A stretch of DNA of 23,410 nucleotides from a virus, in the IMG/VR virus record IMGVR_UViG_3300034198_009991, positions 1 to 23,410 of that record. The stretch is one strand, 5' to 3'. The notes under the pieces were generated by a model. That model searched no databases, was not told the DNA's origin, and saw only the letters and a list, made by a program, of their open reading frames with translations. Both the position numbers and the translations under genes were made by a program. Position 1 is the stretch's first letter; each line of letters starts with the position of its first letter. Below, piece by piece: positions 1-6,920 of the stretch.

Positions 1-372
1 AATGATTGCTTTAACTTCAGTATCTTTCCGAAGTTGTCTAATCGCCCGTGACACAAACCAAGAAGTGATGTTATATTCGCATGACTGTGTGTTAGGTTCG
101 ATGCAAAGTCTTGAAAGTTCAAAAATTCCTTGTTGTTCATCACGATTTAATCCAAATGCTCCTACTGCGATTTCAGGTACTGGTAGACCAGTAAAGACGC
201 AAGCACCAAGACAGGGCCCCAATCTAAGAACATCTGTAAATGACTTGCGGTAGAGTCCATAATTGAAACCAGATTTAAAATCTTTTGATTCGTCTTTTAG
301 ATAATGGTGAGTATAAAGGAGATCTTTGATATCATCTTTACTCACCCTATCTATGTAATAATCAGACTTCAT
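1..372 (-). CDS. Mom-like DNA-modification/acyltransferase-type protein (C-terminus cut off by window edge)
   Basis: I read 124 residues from an ATG at 372; the frame stays open to base 1, so the C-terminus lies outside the window. The protein has an early H-H-Y-L motif (residues 22-25), a hydrophobic core strand ending in VPEIAVGAFG (about 65-74) and the block FELSRLCI...NITSWFVSRAI (84-111). This is the layout I associate with the Mom-type acetyltransferase-fold proteins of phages; in phage Mu, Mom converts adenines in DNA to a methylcarbamoyl form that resists restriction. The start overlaps the upstream stop as ATGA, so it is translationally coupled to the 57-aa gene. The family call is by recognition only. 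The diagnostic C-terminal part is not visible, so a general GNAT-like protein remains possible. Confidence 0.55.
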   Translation of the reverse strand, partial: MKSDYYIDRVSKDDIKDLLYTHHYLKDESKDFKSGFNYGLYRKSFTDVLRLGPCLGACVFTGLPVPEIAVGAFGLNRDEQQGIFELSRLCIEPNTQSCEYNITSWFVSRAIRQLRKDTEVKAII

Positions 373-542
373 TCAGGTTGTTTACATCCCATCATATATT
401 CTACAGTATTTGCCACGTCGTTCATAGCATCACGAAGAAATGGTTGTTGTCCGCTCTCTTGCCTTACGATAGGACGTGAATCGTCAGTCAAGGTCCAACG
501 CCATTGTTTCATGTCTTTACAATACCACAGATTAATCTTCAT
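369..542 (-). CDS. Conserved cyanophage hypothetical protein, 57 aa
   Basis: Small acidic/aromatic protein beginning MKINLWYCKDMKQWRW and ending with a helix-like segment DAMNDVANTVEYMMG. I chose the ATG at 542 over an in-frame ATG 31 codons upstream because a GGAG sits about 10 bases before it and because the recognisable conserved part begins here. The start overlaps the end of the preceding 52-aa gene by 11 bases, and the stop overlaps the next ATG as ATGA. I recognise the sequence style from other T4-like cyanophages but know no function for it. Confidence 0.7.
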   Translation of the reverse strand: MKINLWYCKDMKQWRWTLTDDSRPIVRQESGQQPFLRDAMNDVANTVEYMMGCKQPE

Positions 543-690
543 GCTTGAAATACTCCAGTCGGATCCAATTGAGGAGGGTATTGTAGGAATAAATTGCTGC
601 TTCATTGCAGTTGTTTTTTTCCATATCATAGACATAGTATTCTAATGCTTCAATGACCATTTGGCGGTCTTTTTGTGAAATTAATGACAT
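532..690 (-). CDS. Hypothetical small protein, 52 aa
   Basis: Reads MSLISQKDRQMVIEALEYYV and continues as an amphipathic, mainly helical protein with aromatic residues (EALEYYVYDME, YSYNTLLNWI). An in-frame ATG at 720 would start inside the tRNA-Thr gene, so I take the ATG at 690, although its ribosome-binding site is weak. It lies just downstream of tRNA-Thr and overlaps the next gene. Function unknown. Confidence 0.6.
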   Translation of the reverse strand: MSLISQKDRQMVIEALEYYVYDMEKNNCNEAAIYSYNTLLNWIRLEYFKHED

Positions 691-708
691 TGGAGTTAAG
701 AAACTCAG

Positions 709-780
709 AGCCTCCGACAAGATTTGAACTTGCGACCAGCGGTTTACAAAACCGCTGCTCTACCACTGAGCTACAGAGGC
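709..780 (-). tRNA. tRNA-Thr (anticodon UGU)
   Basis: The minus strand folds as a full cloverleaf. The acceptor GCCTCTG pairs with CGGAGGC (one U-G pair). The D arm is GCTC/GAGC around AGTGGTA. The anticodon arm GCGGT/ACCGC carries loop TTTGTAA with anticodon TGT, and the T arm GCAAG/CTTGT encloses TTCAAAT. No CCA is encoded and the discriminator is U. The tRNA reads ACA codons, which an AT-rich phage would favour. Confidence 0.93.
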
Positions 781-782
781 AA

Positions 783-1052
783 TTAATCAGCAGGTAACAT
801 TTCTGGATTTTCCAGTTCAAGTTCGAACAGCATTGGATGACATTGTTCATCAATCAAATAGAATGATGTTTTGTACAGATCTTCTGGTTCGTAACGTCTT
901 TCTTTGTCTGCTACTGATATGAGTTCCAGATCAAATATGCATTCATCTGGAAGTTCGTCAAAAGTAAACGGAATGCCTTCTATAAAATACATTAGAACAA
1001 TTTGTGTTCCTTCATTATACCAAACGTATCTGGCATCAAGGCGGTACTTCAT
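783..1052 (-). CDS. Hypothetical protein, 89 aa
   Basis: An acidic protein starting MKYRLDARYVWYNEG, with hydrophobic beta-like stretches (TQIVLMYFIEG) and an acidic C-terminus (ELELENPEMLPAD). The ATG at 1052 has AGGA about 8 bases upstream, and a CTAAATA late-promoter-like box lies 22 bases upstream (1080-1074). It sits between the two tRNA genes. I do not recognise a family. It could be a small host-takeover protein, but the sequence gives no direct clue. Confidence 0.7.
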   Translation of the reverse strand: MKYRLDARYVWYNEGTQIVLMYFIEGIPFTFDELPDECIFDLELISVADKERRYEPEDLYKTSFYLIDEQCHPMLFELELENPEMLPAD

Positions 1053-1073
1053 AGGATAATTCCTACTTTTGTG

Positions 1074-1080
1074 TATTTAG
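1074..1080 (-). promoter_or_regulatory. Late-promoter-like box CTAAATA
   Basis: The minus strand reads CTAAATA 22 bases before the ATG of the 89-aa gene. The same heptamer lies at similar spacing before gp26 and before the FmdB-like gene in this window. It resembles the T4 late -10 box TATAAATA. Inferred from sequence and spacing only. Confidence 0.4.
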
Positions 1081-1095
1081 GGTTAATTAAACCCA

Positions 1096-1179
1096 TAGGG
1101 CGAGCGGGAATCGAACCCGCACGGGAATACTCCCAGCAGATTTTAAGTCTGATACGGCTACCAGTTACGTCACCGCCCC
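1096..1179 (-). tRNA. tRNA-Leu (anticodon UAA)
   Basis: Class II tRNA on the minus strand. The acceptor GGGGCGG pairs with TCGCCCT (two wobble pairs). The anticodon loop is CTTAAAA with anticodon TAA, and a long variable arm (GGGA/TCCC) is present. The T arm GCGGG/CCCGC encloses TTCGATT and the discriminator is A. The top pair of the anticodon stem is a T-C mismatch. No CCA is encoded. Confidence 0.9.
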
Positions 1180-1181
1180 AT

Positions 1182-1205
1182 AAAAAACTCAGAACAAACT
1201 GAGTT
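1182..1205 (-). terminator. Rho-independent terminator overlapping the end of the 59-aa gene
   Basis: The minus strand reads AACTCAG, a 6-base loop, CTGAGTT, then a run of six T. This 7-bp stem plus U-tract is a typical intrinsic terminator. The stop codon of the 59-aa gene lies in the second arm. The 5' end of tRNA-Leu begins only 3 bases downstream, so the hairpin may alternatively be a processing signal. Confidence 0.65.
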
Positions 1206-1368
1206 GGTCTCTAGATTCTAGCACGTAAGTCTGCGGATGTAAACGGCAGTATTCATTAAACGTGATCTTCATCTCTTTGTTTGTAAGACCACAATTTTTT
1301 GCTGCAGTTGGAACATTCCACTTTGCTGCAAACAGCATTTCCATCGATTGTCTTGTTTCAGGTCTCAT
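1189..1368 (-). CDS. Small helix-turn-helix-like conserved cyanophage protein, 59 aa
   Basis: Reads MRPETRQSMEMLFAAKWNVP, then a run AAKNCGLTNKEMKITFNEYC and a C-terminus ending SRDQLSLF. The central part (helix, CGLT turn, helix) looks like a helix-turn-helix DNA-binding unit. The ATG overlaps the upstream stop as ATGA, so it is coupled to the 60-aa gene. Its stop codon lies inside a terminator hairpin. I recognise it as a conserved tiny cyanophage protein. A regulatory role is inference from the fold impression only. Confidence 0.75.
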   Translation of the reverse strand: MRPETRQSMEMLFAAKWNVPTAAKNCGLTNKEMKITFNEYCRLHPQTYVLESRDQLSLF

Positions 1369-1547
1369 AAAGGACTTGCATAAGAAAGAACGTCTTCTCC
1401 TACAGTATCACGAACAAAGTTCAATACATTCATGAACTCATCAACAGTGTCACACTTGACTTCTTTTTCAGAACCTTCAGTAGAATACAGATATACTGTA
1501 CGTTTAACTGGATCCACGACGCATCGTGACAGATACTCGTCTTTCAT
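1365..1547 (-). CDS. Hypothetical early-type protein, 60 aa
   Basis: Begins MKDEYLSRCVVDPVKRTVYL. A longer reading from a GTG at 1589 is possible, but that GTG falls inside the spacer of the sigma70-type promoter at 1600-1572, so a transcript from that promoter could only use the ATG at 1547. The visible pattern is beta strands (VKRTVYLYSTEG, EVKCDTV) followed by a helix (DEFMNVLNFVRDTV). It is the first gene of the leftward small-gene/tRNA cluster. Function unknown. Confidence 0.7.
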   Translation of the reverse strand: MKDEYLSRCVVDPVKRTVYLYSTEGSEKEVKCDTVDEFMNVLNFVRDTVGEDVLSYASPL

Positions 1548-1571
1548 TTGGGGTCGATTGATTACTTGGCT

Positions 1572-1600
1572 ATTATAGGTGAAACCCACTCACCCGTCAA
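1572..1600 (-). promoter_or_regulatory. Near-consensus sigma70-type (early) promoter
   Basis: The minus strand has TTGACG (1600-1595), a 17-base spacer and TATAAT (1577-1572). This is one mismatch from the bacterial consensus with ideal spacing. The TGA within TTGACG is the stop codon of the upstream structural gene. It would start transcription near 1565 and drive the small ORFs and tRNAs to the left. Confidence 0.8.
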
Positions 1601-2394
1601 TAGGGCCCACCATATGCAGGATTGTTCAGAATGTCTAAAATAATTTTATTAGCATCAATCTGAGCATTTGTGAGATTGACAACTTTGTTCAACGACCAAT
1701 AATCCAATTGTTGAGCGTGTTTGTAATTCTTTACGGAATTTACTGCGGTTACATACGTTGCAATTCCAGCTCTAAGAGTTGCAATTTCATTAATCAAACT
1801 AGTAATAGAACTTGCCCATCCAGTACAAGATCCACCTCCTCCTGTAATTGCAAATACGTTTCCAAGACTTGTTCCATTGTTTTGAGTAAAGGTTGTTATT
1901 TTGCCGATACCAGCGTTTGATGATGTAACAGAAACATTTGATGGACTTTCGATTGGATTATCTGTTGTATAATTTCCGTTTTCCAAATTTGGATACTGAT
2001 AAGCAACCAATGTATCGGCAAATACTGTACCAAAACCAACGATTGCAGTGGTTGCGAGACCTACATTTGTTCCAATATTTGTAGCGCCAATGGCAATCAC
2101 GCCATTAGACACACTATTATAAACTGCATCAACACCAGCAGCAGTCGTTGAAATTCCACATACGGCCGCTGCAGACGTTGCAATTGAAACAATTTGTTGT
2201 TTTTTTAAGTTAATACTTGTTAAAAATCCTACAAGAACGTTATCAATGTAAGCAGCAGGTACTTTCCATTTTTGTAATGTATCTGAGGAAATACCAATGA
2301 CCTCTGGAAGAACGCCAGTGGTTCCGATTCCCAGTGCTAGATTGCTGGTCGTTAATATTCCAATAACAGACAATGAAGTATTTGCAAATGCCAT
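1597..2394 (-). CDS. Virion structural protein of unknown role, 265 aa
   Basis: Low-charge protein rich in Ala, Gly, Ser, Thr, Val and Asn, from MAFANTSLSVIGILTTSNLA to LNNPAYGGPY. It has many short beta-type stretches, a Gly cluster (ITGGGGSCTGW) at about 180 and a helical C-terminus (KNYKHAQQLDYWSLNKVVNL). The ATG at 2394 has a good AGGAG about 7 bases upstream. It is the last gene of the tail/baseplate operon, one base after the preceding gene. Position and composition suggest a tail fibre or baseplate appendage protein. I recognise it only as a cyanophage structural-type protein. Confidence 0.7.
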   Translation of the reverse strand: MAFANTSLSVIGILTTSNLALGIGTTGVLPEVIGISSDTLQKWKVPAAYIDNVLVGFLTSINLKKQQIVSIATSAAAVCGISTTAAGVDAVYNSVSNGVIAIGATNIGTNVGLATTAIVGFGTVFADTLVAYQYPNLENGNYTTDNPIESPSNVSVTSSNAGIGKITTFTQNNGTSLGNVFAITGGGGSCTGWASSITSLINEIATLRAGIATYVTAVNSVKNYKHAQQLDYWSLNKVVNLTNAQIDANKIILDILNNPAYGGPY

Positions 2395-2395
2395 A

Positions 2396-3181
2396 TCACT
2401 CTCCTCTCATGTTTAACCAATCTTGTCCAGGATAATCCTTTGGAGATTGTCCTTCATATTCAACAATCAATTTATCCATATCTTTTCTTTCTGCATAAAC
2501 AGTATAGTTACAATAAATTTTTGTTAACTTTTCAGATCCAATGATAACTTCTTTTGATGTAATTTCTTTAACATATAAACTTGGATCTGGATATTTCCAC
2601 GCTGTCAACTGAACTGTGATTGAATCTTCATGAACCAGATCTTTCCAATAGTCTGGAAGTTTGATGATGTGCTCACCATCAAGTTTACCACGATAATAAA
2701 CCCCAATCTCAGGGCCTTCCAAAGATACATAACGTAATCGATACCCTTCTTTAGATGGATGGGGAATGTCAAATGGTTTTGCTGGTTGCGTTAATCCTAA
2801 ATTAACTTGCGTTGCAAGATTTCCGACTCCTGCAAGTGTTACGACACCATTCATCGCAATGTTGCCATTGGTAATGATGTCACCATTCGCAAGAATCTTT
2901 CCATTCACAATGCTATTATCTGCATTTACTCGAAGTGTTGGAATATTTCCATTGCTGTGAGCCAAGGTCATCAACTGCGTTGATGTTCCATTACAATAGA
3001 ATCCTACATAATCTCCAGTGCTGTGAAATAATACTGCAGCAAGATCTGATAATTTAAAAGAAGAATCACTTGGCAAATCTGTATACCAAAAATCTTCTTT
3101 TGAAACTTCGTCGTAATTATAATCTCCACTAGTACTATTCGGACCTGTAAAGGTTCCGTAGTCCTTATATGTAAATGTCAT
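2396..3181 (-). CDS. Virion structural protein with C-terminal LEGPE domain, 261 aa
   Basis: The N-terminal half includes a repetitive beta-helix-like run (ADNSIVNGKILANGDIITNG). The C-terminal half (about residues 137-244) begins KPFDIPHPSKEGYRLRYVSLEGPEIGVYYRG and continues LPDYWKDLVHEDSITVQLT. The same C-terminal domain occurs in the next gene upstream, so the two are paralogues. In T4-like cyanophages this domain belongs to predicted virion proteins, probably tail fibre or baseplate appendages. The start overlaps the upstream stop by 4 bases (ATGA). The exact place in the virion is not shown by sequence. Confidence 0.72.
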   Translation of the reverse strand: MTFTYKDYGTFTGPNSTSGDYNYDEVSKEDFWYTDLPSDSSFKLSDLAAVLFHSTGDYVGFYCNGTSTQLMTLAHSNGNIPTLRVNADNSIVNGKILANGDIITNGNIAMNGVVTLAGVGNLATQVNLGLTQPAKPFDIPHPSKEGYRLRYVSLEGPEIGVYYRGKLDGEHIIKLPDYWKDLVHEDSITVQLTAWKYPDPSLYVKEITSKEVIIGSEKLTKIYCNYTVYAERKDMDKLIVEYEGQSPKDYPGQDWLNMRGE

Positions 3182-3846
3182 GCATCTATCTCCGTCACCA
3201 ATCTTTCAACATCGATTCTTTCACCAAAGACATGATAGAAACAATCAATTGGCATACCACCATTTGCTTGTAGATGAATCTCTTGATTATCATATCTTTT
3301 AATCGTTACATTTTGATGAGAACCAACAGGAGTTAAACAGACAGTAATCGTTCTTGGGTCAACTAATCTTGCCCAATAGTCTGGTAATTCAATTTTGGTT
3401 GTATTTCTAACTCTTCCCCTTACATATACTGCATTCTCTGGACCTTCAAGACATGCATGAACCAATTTCTTATTTTCTTTTGTTGGATGATCAATAATGA
3501 AGTTTTTGGTTCTTGCCATTATAACTTCTGCGTAAATGATCTTTGATTTGATCAGTTCCACAGTCAAAAGTTTTTCAACTTTCAAAAAACTTTTAATTCT
3601 TGCATAGGTTTTTACAAACAACGAATAAAACGGAATAGGTTTCATATCACTATTCTTTGTTTCACCCAGCATCAATGTACCCAACTCTGTTGGTTGGGGC
3701 GTATTATAAACTGATGGATCTCCAACAATTTGTGGACCTTCTACATAGGCAGATCCACGAACTTCGGTTGGACCTCTTCCTAGAATTTCTGGGTTTCCCT
3801 CACCAACAAAAAGTCTTTTACCTACAGCAACGTCACTAAATTGCAT
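3178..3846 (-). CDS. Virion structural protein with C-terminal LEGPE domain, 222 aa
   Basis: The N-terminal half is unlike its neighbour and includes a beta-rich lead (VGKRLFVGEGNPEILGRGPT) and an oddly Lys/Ile-rich stretch (about 80-115). The C-terminal domain (about 115-213) reads KNFIIDHPTKENKKLVHACL then EGPENAVYVRG, LPDYWARLVDPRTITVCLTPVG and CFYHVFGERIDVERLV, paralogous to the downstream 261-aa protein. Likely a tail or baseplate appendage subunit. It lies 2 bases after the beta-helix gene and overlaps the next gene by 4 bases. Confidence 0.72.
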   Translation of the reverse strand: MQFSDVAVGKRLFVGEGNPEILGRGPTEVRGSAYVEGPQIVGDPSVYNTPQPTELGTLMLGETKNSDMKPIPFYSLFVKTYARIKSFLKVEKLLTVELIKSKIIYAEVIMARTKNFIIDHPTKENKKLVHACLEGPENAVYVRGRVRNTTKIELPDYWARLVDPRTITVCLTPVGSHQNVTIKRYDNQEIHLQANGGMPIDCFYHVFGERIDVERLVTEIDA

Positions 3847-3848
3847 AA

Positions 3849-4445
3849 TTAACCTCCAACTTTATTATTCTCAGTTTCTGCAGTTCCACCATATTTAGAC
3901 TTCTTAAGTTTATCTGCTCCCGTTGCACAAGCAGCTAAACCACCATAAATGTCTAGAATTGCATTGCCAATAACCTTTGTAGTTCCTGATGAAAAGAACT
4001 TTGCAACTGAAGAAGCATTGATCTCTACATTTTTTGATATAATCTCAACTTTTTCATTGGACTTCAGTGTAATCACACCATTCTTATTGTCTGATCCACT
4101 TGCAAGAAACTCTATATTCTCTGCTTGAAACTTAATTCTTCCGCGAGTTGCACTGAAAATAATATCACCATTTACACATTCAACATAAAATGCTGGTTTT
4201 CCATTTTCAGGATCGCTTGTTACATCATCGCCACATTTGATTTGATATGTTCCTGGGCATCGATTAATTGTTCCACCTTTTCTACCTTCGCCTCCAGTAG
4301 CATCCATAGACATGTAATGTCTGATATCAGAGCCACTTCTAACCATAAAGGCAGAAATTTGATTGTCATTGTGAATATGTCCAAACTTTATTTCACCATC
4401 TTTGGTGCCGTATCTTAAAGAGTCGGGATTTTTAACCTCTGACAT
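3849..4445 (-). CDS. Beta-helix spike-like baseplate protein, 198 aa
   Basis: The N-terminal region (1-70) has HIHNDNQISAFMVRSGSDIR, and residues about 80-165 form repeating short strands (DIIFSATRGRIKFQAENIEF, GVITLKSNEKVEIISKNVEI). This pattern is typical of the triple-stranded beta-helix at the end of gp5 or VgrG-type spikes. The gene starts at the last base of gp5 and directly follows it, so it may supply the spike shaft that T4 carries in its gp5 C-terminus. The role is inferred from repeat pattern and position. Confidence 0.62.
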   Translation of the reverse strand: MSEVKNPDSLRYGTKDGEIKFGHIHNDNQISAFMVRSGSDIRHYMSMDATGGEGRKGGTINRCPGTYQIKCGDDVTSDPENGKPAFYVECVNGDIIFSATRGRIKFQAENIEFLASGSDNKNGVITLKSNEKVEIISKNVEINASSVAKFFSSGTTKVIGNAILDIYGGLAACATGADKLKKSKYGGTAETENNKVGG

Positions 4446-6703
4446 TATACTTTACCTACACAATCGATGACTTGAAGAATTGATTCTCCTGGAGGAACAG
4501 TTGCTTCTGCTTCAGGAACATCTCCAACTCTATTTACACAGAACACTGGAAGTATCTTTGCATTATATCCTGTTTCTGATTCAATGTAAATTTCTGGCGC
4601 TACGGTATATCCAATTCCAGATGAAATGATCTTGACATTTTCTAAACTTCCAAACGCACCATATACTGGTTCAAGTACAGCTCCTTTATCTGGAGAAATA
4701 ATAATCTTATCAGTAGTGCTATAAGCAACTCCTGGATTTGTAACTATAGTATTGCAAAGATACAGAACTACAGGATATTGTGCTGTTGTAGAACTTGGTT
4801 GTATTGCAGTTTCAGATGATCCAGGATTTCCAACTTTTGGATCATCTGGTGGACAACCTGGGGCAGTGATTGATTGATCTTCAGTAGCGACATATTGTGG
4901 TTGTCCTGCAAGTTTCACAGTATCACCTGCTCTGATACTCATAATTTCTCCCCCATTATATGGAGTATCCCAGGTTCCGTTTGCTCTATAAATCGTTGAT
5001 TGACATCTTGTAGCCCATACTCTACCACTACCACCAAGATCTCCATTTGGGGACGATAGATATCCAGTTCCAGATTGTTCTATAACTGCATTGATAACAC
5101 CAGTTGTTGATTCGCCATTTGGACCGGTCACTGTTCCAATCAGTGCTGTAGCAACTGCACCTGTTCCTTGTCCACAAGCATCTTCAAATTGAATAAATGG
5201 TGGTTCAGTATAACCAAATCCAGATGCAATGATATCAACACCAAGAATATCTCCTGTAGCACTAATGATTGCATTAGCTTCTGCACCTTCACCTCCACCG
5301 CCATAAAACACAACATTTGGAGGACCACATTGAATTGCGTTCGTAGAACAACTATCTTGGAAAATATCAGAAAAATCTAAATTAAAATCAAAATTATTTG
5401 GATCGATTACCTCTTGTGCATTTGATGCAAAAGTTTCTACAGTATTGAAAAGATTATCAAAGTTTAATGTTGTATTGGCTCCCGCACCATCCCAAATACT
5501 CCATTCTTTCAGATTTCCGCAGGATGGTTTTTCATCACAAGTAAGAAGACCGAGCAGTTGGCCAACAAAATTTAAAATTTGACCCGCAATATCAAAAGCA
5601 CCACCAACAAGTGCTTCAAGTGGTTTTAAAATTTCATTGATTGTCGAAGAAATCAATCCAACAAGTTTTCCAAGCACTCCGCCGACAAAATTATTAACAA
5701 AACATTCAGTAACATTAATAACTTCGTTTACCATTGCCAAGAGTGCTTCTCCAATCATCTTCAAAAGATTGGAAATAATTTTATTAAACAGACAAGAGAG
5801 TGTGTCGTTAACTTGCTCTACTGCTTCTTTTGCTTTTGGTCTTTCGTTAGGATACAAATTATAATAAGTATCCTTCATAGTATTATTAATTTTTTCTGTT
5901 ACATATTTTCTAGTTCCATCAATAATGTCTTTGAAGAATTTACTTATGTCCTTTGCAGCATTATTAATCTTCATCTGAATATATTCAGATGAAGACATTT
6001 GCTGCCCATTATAATTAATTGGTTTTAAAACAGTATTTTTCCATTCTTTTTCTTGCTTTTTAGCGTTTTCAATATCTTTGATTAATTGTTGCAGTTTCTT
6101 TTGAACTGCAGATAACTCTGCAGGATCACACTTTGATTGAATTGGATTTGTTTGCTGCCCGTCTTCTTTTTGTTCAATATCGCAAGTATTATCCAAACAT
6201 GTTCTGGATCCCGAATTACCTTCTTGTGGCGAACCATAAGGAATTACTGGAATCGAATAATATGGAACTTCTTCGCCATTGTGTCCACTAAAGGGAACAA
6301 ATCCTTCTAGTGGAATGTTTCTTGATAGTGTTGTCTGATCATTATTTCCTAAGCAACCAAAAATAATCGGTTCGGTTGCATCAATTCCATCCTTATAAAA
6401 TCCAAATACATAAGTTCCATGATTTAAATTAGCACTCTGGTATCCACTTTTATGTCCAGATCCAGCAGTGACTGGATATAAAAGTTCTGCCATCTCCAGT
6501 TGATCATCTGGAGTATCTTTATTTGCACTATCTCTACCAAATATTCTTACCTTACATCTTGTCCCATAACCAGGAATTTGTGTTGCATCTTGAAACTTTT
6601 CTCTTTTCTCATTATCTTTCCAGGTTTTATCATCGACAACCTGCCCCAACCACCATTGGAGATCTGTCAGTCCTGAATGAGAATTGAAAAAGTTATTAGT
6701 CAT
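4445..6703 (-). CDS. 5: gp5 baseplate hub subunit (no lysozyme domain), 752 aa
   Basis: Residues about 12-120 form the gp5-type OB fold: WWLGQVVDD, GYGTRCKVRIFGRD, LEMAELLYPVTAGSGHKSGY, LNHGTYVFGFYKDG, EPIIFGCLGN. This N-terminal domain of the hub spike docks on gp27. T4 gp5 (575 aa) has its lysozyme next; here residues about 190-400 are a long, mostly helical and partly hydrophobic insert with no lysozyme motif. The C-terminal part holds four G-x-G-Y-type beta units at about 495, 545, 658 and 696 (GFGYTEPP, GTGYLSSP, GVAYSTTD, GIGYTVAP). I take the ATG at 6703, which overlaps the upstream stop as TGATG; a TTG codon precedes it. A 28-bp palindrome lies in the coding sequence at 5968-5995. Confidence 0.85.
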   Translation of the reverse strand: MTNNFFNSHSGLTDLQWWLGQVVDDKTWKDNEKREKFQDATQIPGYGTRCKVRIFGRDSANKDTPDDQLEMAELLYPVTAGSGHKSGYQSANLNHGTYVFGFYKDGIDATEPIIFGCLGNNDQTTLSRNIPLEGFVPFSGHNGEEVPYYSIPVIPYGSPQEGNSGSRTCLDNTCDIEQKEDGQQTNPIQSKCDPAELSAVQKKLQQLIKDIENAKKQEKEWKNTVLKPINYNGQQMSSSEYIQMKINNAAKDISKFFKDIIDGTRKYVTEKINNTMKDTYYNLYPNERPKAKEAVEQVNDTLSCLFNKIISNLLKMIGEALLAMVNEVINVTECFVNNFVGGVLGKLVGLISSTINEILKPLEALVGGAFDIAGQILNFVGQLLGLLTCDEKPSCGNLKEWSIWDGAGANTTLNFDNLFNTVETFASNAQEVIDPNNFDFNLDFSDIFQDSCSTNAIQCGPPNVVFYGGGGEGAEANAIISATGDILGVDIIASGFGYTEPPFIQFEDACGQGTGAVATALIGTVTGPNGESTTGVINAVIEQSGTGYLSSPNGDLGGSGRVWATRCQSTIYRANGTWDTPYNGGEIMSIRAGDTVKLAGQPQYVATEDQSITAPGCPPDDPKVGNPGSSETAIQPSSTTAQYPVVLYLCNTIVTNPGVAYSTTDKIIISPDKGAVLEPVYGAFGSLENVKIISSGIGYTVAPEIYIESETGYNAKILPVFCVNRVGDVPEAEATVPPGESILQVIDCVGKV
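5968..5995. repeat. 28-bp perfect palindrome inside gp5
   Basis: The 14-base half TCTTCATCTGAATA is followed directly by its exact reverse complement. In RNA it would form a 12-bp stem with a UAUA loop. On the gp5 strand it encodes SSSEYIQMK (around residues 238-246). No U-tract follows, so it is not a standard terminator. Confidence 0.9.
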
Positions 6704-6918
6704 CAATCGTCGTATACTCTACATTCCAGAGCATCTGGATGCATATCACAATACAGCTCTAATGCTGTTGGATCATGATCATCATCAGGATGATTCATTT
6801 GATACTGTTCTAATGCATCAAGTTCATCTTCAATGTGACGACGGCGTTGAGAACTTGTATTGGGATTGTCTAATTCATCCCGATCATCATTGATGTGTTG
6901 TTGAAGTGATTTGTCCAT
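6703..6918 (-). CDS. Small acidic conserved cyanophage protein, 71 aa
   Basis: Reads MDKSLQQHINDDRDELDNPN and is strongly helical and acidic, with Asp/His-rich stretches (NHPDDDHDPTALELYCDMHP) and the end ECRVYDD. An upstream in-frame start at 6975 would overlap the gp27-like gene by 55 bases. The ATG at 6918 fits the operon spacing, 2 bases after that gene's stop. It lies between the gp27-like hub and gp5 genes, so a role as a hub-assembly factor is possible but unproven. Confidence 0.72.
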   Translation of the reverse strand: MDKSLQQHINDDRDELDNPNTSSQRRRHIEDELDALEQYQMNHPDDDHDPTALELYCDMHPDALECRVYDD

Positions 6919-6920
6919 AG

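Noticed and set aside
2-253. Plus-strand ORF of 83 aa at the left edge
   Set aside because: It is antisense to the Mom-like gene, whose minus-strand frame has clear protein-like motifs.
650-853. Minus-strand ORF of 67 aa
   Set aside because: It runs through the tRNA-Thr gene and overlaps two better-supported genes.
1002-1202. Plus-strand ORF of 66 aa
   Set aside because: It is the antisense of tRNA-Leu and part of the 89-aa gene; its protein-like text is tRNA sequence read in reverse.
1548-1589. GTG start giving a 74-aa version of the 60-aa gene
   Set aside because: The GTG lies in the spacer of a near-perfect promoter and could not be in its transcript.
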